Shown: piece after piece, positions 7,102 to 13,631 of the stretch
How positions within the stretch are numbered: the first letter of the stretch is position 1
Layout: each line of letters opens with the position of its first letter
Origin: Flavobacterium sp. UBA6203
GTDB taxonomy: Bacteria > Bacteroidota > Bacteroidia > Flavobacteriales > Flavobacteriaceae
Reading direction: 5' to 3'
Assembly (NCBI GenBank): GCA_002421645.1
Contig: DIST01000063.1
Location: 1-22,958, forward strand
DNA: 22,958 bases
The notes under the pieces: generated by a model
Told to the model about the DNA's origin: nothing
Seen by the model: only the letters and a program-made list of their open reading frames with translations
Database searches by the model: none
Translations under genes and position numbers: made by a program

Positions 7102-7410
7102 TTATTCTGTTGGTCCTTCCCAATTAGAAAAACCACCTAGTAAGTTAAAAGTATTTTCAAAACCTAATTGTTCCATGGCGTTGCAAGCGTTGGCACTACG
7201 TACACCAGCGGCACAATACACATAATAGTTTTTCGATTTATCTAACTCCTCTACTCTATAGATAAAACCTTGTCCTTTATAGATATCAATATTAATCGCA
7301 CCTGGAATATAACCTGCGTTAAATTCATCTTCAGTACGAACATCTAATATAACACCGTTCTCATCCTGCGAAAACTGGCTCCACCACGTATTTTGATCTA
7401 AGTTTGTCAT
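7102..7410 (-). CDS. Rhodanese-like domain protein
   Basis: A 102-residue single-domain rhodanese, a small cytoplasmic sulfur-carrier or sulfurtransferase protein. The sequence shows the N-terminal ILDVRTEDEFNAGYIPGAINI block (21-41) typical of the fold and an active-site loop Y-C-A-A-G-V-R-S with the nucleophile Cys66, followed by the C-terminal LLGGFSNWEG motif. I chose ATG at 7410 rather than the upstream ATG at 7449 because the protein then starts like other single-domain rhodaneses and because TACTTTTG (minus strand, 7433 to 7426) is a consensus -7 element located inside the longer reading frame. The gene is divergent from marR, and the intervening region contains two operator-like repeats, so it may share redox control. 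Its physiological sulfur donor and acceptor cannot be told. Confidence 0.9.
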   Translation of the reverse strand: MTNLDQNTWWSQFSQDENGVILDVRTEDEFNAGYIPGAINIDIYKGQGFIYRVEELDKSKNYYVYCAAGVRSANACNAMEQLGFENTFNLLGGFSNWEGPTE

Positions 7411-7425
7411 TGTATCTTTTTTTTC

Positions 7426-7433
7426 CAAAAGTA
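7426..7433 (-). promoter_or_regulatory. Promoter -7 element of the rhodanese gene
   Basis: Minus-strand TACTTTTG fits TAnnTTTG and lies 15 nt before the ATG at 7410. At the 19-nt spacing upstream the sequence is TTTA, one base off the -33 TTTG. Confidence 0.5.
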
Positions 7434-7477
7434 CTATCAAAAAATGCAATTTTAAAACTTTAACAAAAATTTATCAA

Positions 7478-7525
7478 ACATTTGTACATACAAATAAAAT
7501 ATTTACTACATTTGTACATACAAAT
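7478..7525. promoter_or_regulatory. Tandem operator sites in the rhodanese/marR divergent region
   Basis: The 18-bp sequence ACATTTGTACATACAAAT occurs twice without change, at 7478-7495 and 7508-7525, with a 30-bp period (close to three helical turns). Each holds a palindrome, ATTTGTA-CA-TACAAAT (7480-7495 and 7510-7525), the size and form of MarR-family operators. The second copy overlaps a consensus -7 element, TACATTTG (7507-7514), 25 nt before the marR ATG, so bound protein would block marR transcription. Autoregulation by the adjacent MarR is inferred. Confidence 0.75.
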
Positions 7526-7538
7526 TTTACAACATCAA

Positions 7539-7991
7539 ATGAGAATAGAAGAAATCATAAAACCTAATACTCCTATGGCAATGGAGAAGAAAACATTACT
7601 GAATGTAATGTATACTCAAAATGTCGTTTCGGAAAAGTTTAATGAGATATTAAAGCCATTTGACCTTTCCCCTGAACAATTTAATGTGTTACGCATCTTA
7701 AGAGGTCAGAAAGGAAAGCCTGCTAATATGTGTATGATACAAGAACGCATGATTGCGAAAACGAGTAACACCACACGTTTAGTTGACAAATTGTTATTAA
7801 AAGAATTAGTGCTTCGAGAAGTTTGCCCCATAAATCGCCGTAAAATGGAAATTACCATTACGGAGAAAGGTTTGGAACTATTATTGCAATTGGATCCATT
7901 AGTTGAAGCACACGAACAATCTTTTTCTCAAAATTTGACCGTTGCAGAATTAGAATTATTAAACGAATTACTTGAAAAATTTAGAAATTAA
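7539..7991 (+). CDS. MarR-family transcriptional regulator
   Basis: A 150-residue winged-helix dimeric regulator. The DNA-binding core spans about 46-112: helices around LSPEQFNVLRIL, then the recognition helix region KTSNTTRLVDKLLLKELV, and a wing at NRRKMEITITEKG. Cysteines at 65 and 96 lie in the DNA-binding part, so thiol-based redox or electrophile sensing, as in YodB- or OhrR-like MarR proteins, is possible. I chose ATG at 7539; an upstream TTG frame start at 7482 would translate through both operator repeats and the promoter and is rejected. The gene is followed 16 nt later by a nitroreductase and then yceI, a typical arrangement in which the regulator represses its own operon until an electrophile or quinone appears. 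The inducer is unknown. Confidence 0.9.
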   Translation: MRIEEIIKPNTPMAMEKKTLLNVMYTQNVVSEKFNEILKPFDLSPEQFNVLRILRGQKGKPANMCMIQERMIAKTSNTTRLVDKLLLKELVLREVCPINRRKMEITITEKGLELLLQLDPLVEAHEQSFSQNLTVAELELLNELLEKFRN

Positions 7992-8007
7992 AAACCCAAA
8001 AATTACT

Positions 8008-8640
8008 ATGACAAATTTTATAGAAAATCAGAAATGGCGTTACGCTACAAAAAAATTTGATGCTGCAAAAAAAATATCAGCAGCTGATTTAGAAACTTTA
8101 AAAGATGCAATCCAATTGAGTTCGTCTTCTTATGGTTTACAGTTATACAAAGTATTGATCATCGAAAATCCTGAGGTTAGAGCGCAATTACAACCAGCTT
8201 CTTGGGGACAATCACAAATTGTTGAGGCTTCTCACCTATTAGTATTTGCAAACATTGTAGATGTTCAAGAAAGTCATATTGACGCTTATGTTCAAAACAT
8301 TGCAGATACAAGAGGTTTATCTGTTGAAGATTTAAAAGGATATTCAGACTTTATGAAATCTAAAATTGTTCCGTTACCAGTGGAGCAAAAAGCAGTTTGG
8401 ACTTCAAAACAAACGTATTTAGCTTTAGGAAATCTTTTAAATGCTGCAGCTGAATTAAAAATCGACGTTACACCAATGGAAGGTTTTGAACCAGAAAAAT
8501 ACAATGAAATTTTAGGATTAAACGCATTAGGATTAAACGCTTCATTAGTAGCAGCTGTTGGATACCGTCATGAAGAAGACGAAACGCAACACTATGCTAA
8601 AGTTAGAAAACCAAAACAAGAATTATTTACTACTATTTAA
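8008..8640 (+). CDS. NAD(P)H-dependent oxidoreductase, nitroreductase family
   Basis: A 210-residue flavoenzyme of the NfsB/YdgI nitroreductase fold that uses FMN and NAD(P)H to reduce nitroaromatics, quinones or similar electrophiles by two electrons. The N-terminal WRYATKKFD (10-18) is the usual phosphate-binding segment, SSSSYGLQLYKVLII (37-51) the FMN-contacting segment, and PMEGFEPEKYNEILGL the family's C-terminal motif. Length is standard. ATG at 8008 is chosen over a TTG start at 7972 inside the end of marR. It is 16 nt downstream of the MarR gene and 33 nt upstream of yceI, all on the plus strand, so it is the likely main target of that repressor. The physiological substrate cannot be inferred. 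Confidence 0.92.
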   Translation: MTNFIENQKWRYATKKFDAAKKISAADLETLKDAIQLSSSSYGLQLYKVLIIENPEVRAQLQPASWGQSQIVEASHLLVFANIVDVQESHIDAYVQNIADTRGLSVEDLKGYSDFMKSKIVPLPVEQKAVWTSKQTYLALGNLLNAAAELKIDVTPMEGFEPEKYNEILGLNALGLNASLVAAVGYRHEEDETQHYAKVRKPKQELFTTI

Positions 8641-8673
8641 TTATAACCATTAACATTTAAAACAATTCAAAAC

Positions 8674-9240
8674 ATGAAAAATTTCAAATCAATCGCTTTA
8701 GCTCTTGTAGCTTTCGTATCATTTGCAACTACTGCACAAACAAGTAAAAAAGTAGATGCTTCAAAAAGTACTATCAACTGGGTTGGTAAAAAAGTAACAG
8801 GTTCTCACGAAGGTACAATTACTTTAAAAGAAGGAACTTTAATTTTCAAAGGAAAAAAATTAGTAGGTGGAAACTTTACAGTTGACATGACTACAATTAA
8901 TACAACTGACTTAGACGGAAAAGGAAAAGCAAACTTAGATGGTCACTTAAAATCTGACGATTTCTTTGGTGTTGAAAAATTCCCAACGGCTACTTTAGTT
9001 ATCAAATCTCTTGGTGAAAAAGGAAATGGTGTTTACGCTGTAACTGCTGACTTAACAATCAAAGGGAAAACAGAATCAATCAAATTTGATTTAACTGTTG
9101 GAAAAAATGCTGCTGAAACTTCTTTAAAAGTTGACAGAACTAAATACGGAATCCAATACGGATCTGGAAGTTTCTTCGACAACTTAGGAGACAAAACTAT
9201 CAGCGACGAATTCGAATTAAAAGTGAAATTAGTATTCTAA
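8674..9240 (+). CDS. YceI-family periplasmic protein
   Basis: A 188-residue secreted lipocalin-like protein; members bind polyisoprenoid (ubiquinone-8-like) lipids. Residues 1-21 form a signal peptide (MKNFK, a hydrophobic core, then ATTA before QTS). The mature part shows the typical opening KVDASKSTINWVGKKVTGSHEG (26-47), the central DMTTINTTDLDGKGKANLDGHLKSDDFF block and the end TISDEFELKVKL. It is probably transcribed with marR and the nitroreductase, which suggests a role linked to quinone or lipid electrophile stress, though the function of YceI proteins is poorly settled. A strong terminator follows. Confidence 0.93.
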   Translation: MKNFKSIALALVAFVSFATTAQTSKKVDASKSTINWVGKKVTGSHEGTITLKEGTLIFKGKKLVGGNFTVDMTTINTTDLDGKGKANLDGHLKSDDFFGVEKFPTATLVIKSLGEKGNGVYAVTADLTIKGKTESIKFDLTVGKNAAETSLKVDRTKYGIQYGSGSFFDNLGDKTISDEFELKVKLVF

Positions 9241-9270
9241 TTGAACTGGGAAACTTTGCTATGAAAAACA

Positions 9271-9302
9271 AAAAAAGCCTTGAAGAAATTCAAGGCTTTT
9301 TT
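9271..9302 (+). terminator. Intrinsic terminator after yceI
   Basis: Arms AAAAAAGCCTTGAA (9271-9284) and TTCAAGGCTTTTTT (9289-9302) pair perfectly around a GAAA loop and end in T residues. It closes the marR-nitroreductase-yceI transcript and, being symmetric with A and T tracts, could act from either side. Confidence 0.92.
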
Positions 9303-9333
9303 TATTTGATACTTTTCAACACATACAATAAAA

Positions 9334-9359
9334 AAAGCTCCGAGTTTCCTCGAAGCTTT
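9334..9359 (-). terminator. Terminator downstream of tRNA-His
   Basis: Arms AAAGCTCCGAG (9334-9344) and CTCGAAGCTTT (9349-9359) pair with one non-Watson-Crick position around a 4-nt loop; on the minus strand a T tract follows. It lies 11 nt past the tRNA 3' end. Confidence 0.85.
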
Positions 9360-9370
9360 CCAATGTTAAG

Positions 9371-9444
<74 letters not shown>

Positions 9445-9461
9445 CATTTGTTTTGCGAGTG

Positions 9462-9492
9462 CAAATATAGGGGTTTACTTCTATCTTGCAAA
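9462..9492 (-). promoter_or_regulatory. Promoter of tRNA-His
   Basis: On the minus strand TTTG (9492 to 9489), a 19-nt spacer, then TATATTTG (9469 to 9462): a full match to the Bacteroidota consensus TTTG-N19-TAnnTTTG, ending 17 nt before the tRNA G-1. Confidence 0.85.
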
Positions 9493-9519
9493 GATTTTTT
9501 TTACTTTTTTACTACTATT

Positions 9520-10236
9520 TTATTTCAAATCACCTAAGCTATTGACTGCCAAATATCTTTCGGTTGTAAAACCTTCTGCATACTCTACTCCAACTAGCCT
9601 TCCTAAGTCTAATGCACGATATTTTACACTGTCTAAAAAGTTTTTTGAGGCAATTGGCGTAACCGGTTCGTTAGATTTTGGATCATAAAACTGCGAACCA
9701 TAAGCTAACACAGAATCCATTTTTTTATCCATAAATCCCGAAATATCTACCACAAAATCAGGTTCAATATTTTGCCATTGGATGTAATGGTAGACTACTT
9801 TTGGTCGCCACGCTTCTTGCGCTTCGCCATTCAATTCGGTTTTAATTTGTCGCAATCCTGATAAAAAACAAGCATCGCTAACTAATTTACTTCCTTTTCC
9901 GTGGTCAATGTGCCTATCTGTAATAGCGTTGCACAACACGATTTCAGGTTGGAATTTGCGAATCATTTCAATTACTTTCAATTGATGTGTTTCATCATTT
10001 ACGAAAAAACCATCACGCATATCTAAATTCTCACGCACCACAACTCCTAAAATCTCAGAAGCCTTAGCCGATTCCGAATTACGAATTTCCACTGAACCAC
10101 GAGTTCCTAACTCACCACGAGTTAAATCGATAATACCGACTTTCTTTCCAAGGCTAACTTCTTTGGCAATCGTGCCACTACAACCTAATTCTACATCATC
10201 TGGATGCGCTCCAAAAGCTAATATGTCTAATTTCAT
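9520..10236 (-). CDS. bshB1: Bacillithiol biosynthesis deacetylase BshB1
   Basis: A 238-residue zinc-dependent LmbE-type deacetylase that removes the acetyl group from N-acetylglucosaminyl malate, the second step in making the thiol bacillithiol. The zinc motif AHPDD is at 11-15 near the N-terminus, followed by the subfamily-specific DLTRGELGTRGS, and the second metal/catalytic motif ITDRHIDHGKG lies near 110-120. Length matches Bacillus BshB1 (about 236). I chose ATG at 10236 (MKLDILAFGAHPDD) because family members begin there; the frame extends nine codons upstream without similarity. It stands alone, downstream of a repeat-rich spacer after menF. The pathway fits the many thiol and redox genes nearby, but no operon link is visible. 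Confidence 0.93.
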   Translation of the reverse strand: MKLDILAFGAHPDDVELGCSGTIAKEVSLGKKVGIIDLTRGELGTRGSVEIRNSESAKASEILGVVVRENLDMRDGFFVNDETHQLKVIEMIRKFQPEIVLCNAITDRHIDHGKGSKLVSDACFLSGLRQIKTELNGEAQEAWRPKVVYHYIQWQNIEPDFVVDISGFMDKKMDSVLAYGSQFYDPKSNEPVTPIASKNFLDSVKYRALDLGRLVGVEYAEGFTTERYLAVNSLGDLK

Positions 10237-10257
10237 TTTTAAACTTTTATATTTTTT

Positions 10258-10385
10258 AAACACATAGAATCATAGCTTTTCTTCGTGTTTATTTTAGTCG
10301 TTTCACTTAACAGAGTTTACATAGTATTCTATGCGGACTATTTAAAATAAAATGCCTTTTAAAATTTCTATGTGCCTATGTGTTT
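10258..10385. repeat. Small inverted-repeat element between menF and bshB1
   Basis: Terminal arms AAACACATAG (10258-10267) and CTATGTGTTT (10376-10385) are perfect reverse complements, and the CATAG theme recurs inside both ends and in a central palindrome CATAG-TATT-CTATG (10320-10333). The 128-bp unit fills nearly the whole spacer and has no coding potential. This looks like a MITE- or REP-like dispersed repeat of a kind I associate with Flavobacterium intergenic regions; copy number cannot be tested here. Confidence 0.6.
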
Positions 10386-10391
10386 TCTATT

Positions 10392-11420
10392 TTATTTTGA
10401 AACTAAAACATTTCGCATCGTCATGGATTTATTTTCTGTTTCAATAAATTCTTTTTCAGGATTGCTGTCTTTTGTGATGCCACAACCAACGTAAATATTC
10501 ACAATACCATTTTCTACTTCTAAACAGCGTAAATTTACGAATAAATCGGTTTGATTGTTTTTATTGTATTCACCCAAAAATCCAGCATAAAATTTTCGAT
10601 TATAATCTTCATTTTTAAGAATAAAATCGATTGCTTTTTCTTTAGGTAAACCACAAACCGCTGGTGTTGGATGTAACGCTTTTATCAAATCATTCGCTTG
10701 AAAATCAGGAGTTAATTCACCCGAAATAAACGATTTTATATGCACTAAATTTCCTGCTTTAACTGTTTTAGCATCAGATACAATAAGATTATTTACTTTA
10801 TCCTTTACTTTAGTTACAATATAATCGGATACAAATTGTTGTTCTTCGATTTCTTTTGTAGTCCAAATTACATTTTCCGAATACAATTGCGTTCCTGCTA
10901 AAGCTACGGTTTCAAACTGATTTTGATTGATTTTCACCAATTGTTCCGGCGTTGCTCCCATCCATAAACCAATTTTCGGATGAAAAAACAAATAGCGAAA
11001 AGCCGTTGGATAAGTTGAAATCAAGCTCTGAAAGGTTTCGATAATTGAAATTTGATCTTTTAAAACTATTTTTCGAGATAAAACTACTTTATCGAAATCG
11101 CCTTGTTGAATAGCCGAAACTCCTTTGATAACTAAATCTTCAAAAGCCTCTTTTTGATTGCTTTCAGAAGTGAAATTTTCAGTTGGTTTCTTTTCTAAAT
11201 TTTGAAGATTTCCTTGTGAAAAGGTATTTTCTTCAAACGGAATTATTACTTGATTTCCTTTATGAAATGGCATAAATACAAATCCGGCTTGACCGATAAA
11301 ATCAATAATTTCATCATTCTGTTGTACAAGTAAATTCCAAACGTTTTCATTTGGTTTTACATAGCAAACAAATGGATTTTGATTTGATAAAAGTGTATTT
11401 ATTTCTTGAAAAACTTGCAT
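10392..11420 (-). CDS. menF: Isochorismate synthase (MenF/EntC type, chorismate-binding)
   Basis: A 342-residue chorismate-utilising enzyme converting chorismate to isochorismate, the entry to menaquinone synthesis. The catalytic C-terminal domain is complete: KVVLSRKIVL, PKIGLWMGATPEQLVKI, the ALAGT turn, LHPTPAVCGLPKEKA, the YNRKFYAGFLGEY segment and the Mg-binding end CGITKDSNPEKEFIETENK. The N-terminal part is shorter than in E. coli MenF, as usual for Bacteroidota. Its ATG overlaps the thioesterase stop by one base (TAATG), so the two are translationally coupled. Bacteroidota respire with menaquinone, which supports MenF; a siderophore EntC role is the alternative but no siderophore genes are nearby. 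Confidence 0.9.
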   Translation of the reverse strand: MQVFQEINTLLSNQNPFVCYVKPNENVWNLLVQQNDEIIDFIGQAGFVFMPFHKGNQVIIPFEENTFSQGNLQNLEKKPTENFTSESNQKEAFEDLVIKGVSAIQQGDFDKVVLSRKIVLKDQISIIETFQSLISTYPTAFRYLFFHPKIGLWMGATPEQLVKINQNQFETVALAGTQLYSENVIWTTKEIEEQQFVSDYIVTKVKDKVNNLIVSDAKTVKAGNLVHIKSFISGELTPDFQANDLIKALHPTPAVCGLPKEKAIDFILKNEDYNRKFYAGFLGEYNKNNQTDLFVNLRCLEVENGIVNIYVGCGITKDSNPEKEFIETENKSMTMRNVLVSK

Positions 11421-11845
11421 TATTGTCGTCTCGATAACACCATATTTGTTAATTTACAAAGCGAAATTAACTTTCCTTCTTCATCTACAATTCTAATTTC
11501 CCATAAATGCAAACTTGCACCTTTGTGAATGATTTTAGCAGTAGCTGTAACCATTCCTTCTCGCTTACTTTTCAAGTGATTTGCCGAAATTTCGATACCA
11601 CGAACTTCTTGCTTTTCTGGATTTACAAACATTAATGAAGCGGCACTTCCTACACTTTCTGCAAGCGCAACAGAAGCTCCACCATGCAATAATCCCATCG
11701 GTTGATGAACTCTTGGATTTACTGGCATTGTAGCAGTTAAGAAATCTTCACCAGCATCGGTGTAAACAATTTCTAAGGTATTCATTAAAGTATTTTTGCT
11801 CCAATCGTTACACAATTGCAACATTTTTTCTCTATCAAACATCAT
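11420..11845 (-). CDS. PaaI-family hotdog thioesterase, probably 1,4-dihydroxy-2-naphthoyl-CoA hydrolase
   Basis: A 141-residue acyl-CoA thioesterase with the hotdog fold. The motif HQPMGLLHGGASVALAES, with HGG and the downstream catalytic Glu, is diagnostic of the PaaI/4HBT-II group, and the length is standard. It is coupled to menF by a one-base overlap, so hydrolysis of the menaquinone intermediate DHNA-CoA is the most likely job; this is inference from context. The start is uncertain: adjacent ATGs at 11845 and 11842 give MMFDREKM, like other members, while a further ATG at 11872 would add nine residues (LNFTKNKV) of no family similarity. I prefer 11845. Confidence 0.85.
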   Translation of the reverse strand: MMFDREKMLQLCNDWSKNTLMNTLEIVYTDAGEDFLTATMPVNPRVHQPMGLLHGGASVALAESVGSAASLMFVNPEKQEVRGIEISANHLKSKREGMVTATAKIIHKGASLHLWEIRIVDEEGKLISLCKLTNMVLSRRQ

Positions 11846-11980
11846 AACTTTATTTTTTGTAAAATTAAGCATTCCGAACAGAATATTTCAACAGATTTAA
11901 CGTTTTAATAGTTATTTTAATCCATTTTTGATTTTATAGATTTAAAATTAATATTTACATTTACCAAAATTACATTATTC

Positions 11981-13543
11981 ATGCGTCGTTTATTACTTTT
12001 TATACTAGTTGGATTTGCCGTTTCTTTAACCTCATGTAGAAACGATTTTGAATTTGAATCCAGAACAGGTGGTTTAGAATTTTCAAAGGATACGGTTTAT
12101 TTAGACACAGTTTTTACGAATATTGGCTCCAGTACTTACACCTTAAAAGTATACAATAGAAGTGATAAAAATATTTCAATACCTTCACTTGGATTAAAAA
12201 AAGGAACAGCATCAAAATACCGTTTAATGGTAGATGGAATGGCGGGTCAAGTGTTTGAAAATGTTGAAATTTTGGCTAAAGATAGTATGTATATTTTCGT
12301 TTCGGTTACAGCAGATGTAGCCGATGCAAATCCAACTGATTTTTTATATACTGATAAAATTTTGTTTGGAGATGAAACCAATCCAAATCATCAAAAAGTG
12401 GAATTGGTTACTCTAATTCAGGATGCGTATTTTATTTATCCTGGAAGAGTTCAAAATCCGGATGAAACCTATACTTATGATGAGTTAAATTTGGGTGTCG
12501 ATGGAGATGGAAATCCTATTTCGATAAGAGGTAGATTTTTGGAAGAAACCCATCCTGCAAATGGAAACGAATTACATTGGAACAATACCAAACCTTATGT
12601 TGTTTATGGTTATGCCGCTGTCCCATCCAATAAAACTCTTGTTGTAGATGCTGGAGCCAGAATACATTTCCATGCCGAATCAGGATTAATTGTTGCAAAT
12701 AATGCATCTATTCAAGTTAATGGTAGTCATTCAACTACAGAAGCTTTAGAAAATGAAGTTATTTTTGAAGGCGATCGTTTAGAACCTGATTTTTCTGAGG
12801 TCCCTGGACAATGGGGAACTATTTGGTTTTCAGCTGGAAGCACAAACAACCAAATTAAAAATTTAACTATAAAAAATGCAACTGTTGGAATGTTAGTTAC
12901 TGGAAACGATGAAACTTCTACTCCTACTTTAAATATCGAAAACACACAGATTTACAATTGTTCAAATGTGGGTATTTTAGCCCGAGATGGAAATATAGAA
13001 GGTCGAAATGTTGTTATTAATAATTGTGGACAAATTTCATTTGTAGGAAGTTATGGTGGAAGTTATGAATTTACACATTGTACATTTGCAAATTATTGGC
13101 CATCACCTAATCAATCCGCTGTATTATTGAGCAATGAAAATAATGGCAATACGCCTACCACATTATCAAAAGCAAATTTTAATAATTGCATTATTCATAC
13201 TTCAAGTAATTTTGGTATTATATTAGAAAAAACAAATCAAAATTTTAATTATAAGTTTGATCACTCATTAATAAAGTTTGCCGATTTTAGCAATCAATTT
13301 ATCAACAATGAACTTTATGATTTTTCTAATATCAATTTATTTGACACTTGCTTAATTGCAAGAAGTTCGACTAACAATAATCCTGATTTTAAAGATGCTA
13401 GAAACAATAAATTGATTATAGGAGAAAACTCAGCTGCAAAAGGAACTGCAGATAACACTTACTCTACATTCAATGACATATTAAACAATCAAAGAAACGG
13501 TGCAACTGATATGGGCGCTTATAATTGGACCACATTTGATTAA
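11981..13543 (+). CDS. Right-handed parallel beta-helix lipoprotein
   Basis: A 520-residue envelope lipoprotein of unknown role. Residues 1-18 are a lipoprotein signal peptide with lipobox LTSC and Cys19 as the lipidated residue; the following RNDFEFE is acidic, which in Flavobacteria can favour surface export. An N-terminal beta-rich domain (about 25-150, with GLEFSKDTVYLDTVFTNIGSS) is followed by a beta-helix region (about 200-480) rich in short repeats such as NNQIKNLTIKNATVGMLV and NVVINNCGQISFVGSYGG. The C-terminus NGATDMGAYNW resembles the end of choice-of-anchor-Q domains. No polysaccharide lyase or protease active site is evident. It stands alone, divergent from the thioesterase-menF pair, upstream of purL. 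Confidence 0.85.
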   Translation: MRRLLLFILVGFAVSLTSCRNDFEFESRTGGLEFSKDTVYLDTVFTNIGSSTYTLKVYNRSDKNISIPSLGLKKGTASKYRLMVDGMAGQVFENVEILAKDSMYIFVSVTADVADANPTDFLYTDKILFGDETNPNHQKVELVTLIQDAYFIYPGRVQNPDETYTYDELNLGVDGDGNPISIRGRFLEETHPANGNELHWNNTKPYVVYGYAAVPSNKTLVVDAGARIHFHAESGLIVANNASIQVNGSHSTTEALENEVIFEGDRLEPDFSEVPGQWGTIWFSAGSTNNQIKNLTIKNATVGMLVTGNDETSTPTLNIENTQIYNCSNVGILARDGNIEGRNVVINNCGQISFVGSYGGSYEFTHCTFANYWPSPNQSAVLLSNENNGNTPTTLSKANFNNCIIHTSSNFGIILEKTNQNFNYKFDHSLIKFADFSNQFINNELYDFSNINLFDTCLIARSSTNNNPDFKDARNNKLIIGENSAAKGTADNTYSTFNDILNNQRNGATDMGAYNWTTFD

Positions 13544-13566
13544 TTTAAACTGACTCTATATATTAT

Positions 13567-13597
13567 TTTGTTTGTTCTATTTTTTAGAATAAATTTG
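13567..13597 (+). promoter_or_regulatory. Promoter of purL
   Basis: TTTG (13567-13570), a 19-nt spacer, and TAAATTTG (13590-13597) match the Bacteroidota consensus exactly. The start of transcription would be near 13603, leaving an untranslated leader of about 30 nt rich in CAA/ACA and lacking a Shine-Dalgarno sequence. No purine riboswitch or operator is visible. Confidence 0.85.
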
Positions 13598-13631
13598 CAC
13601 TTTCAAACAACAACACAAACAACTACATACA

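Noticed and set aside
7478..7525. Two 18-bp repeats as a minimal CRISPR array
   Set aside because: The 12-nt gap is far too short for a spacer, there are only two copies, each is palindromic and one overlaps a promoter, so operators explain them. No cas genes are present.
7482..7538. Upstream TTG extension of the first MarR protein
   Set aside because: It would translate through both operator repeats and the -7 element; the ATG at 7539 gives a normal MarR N-terminus.
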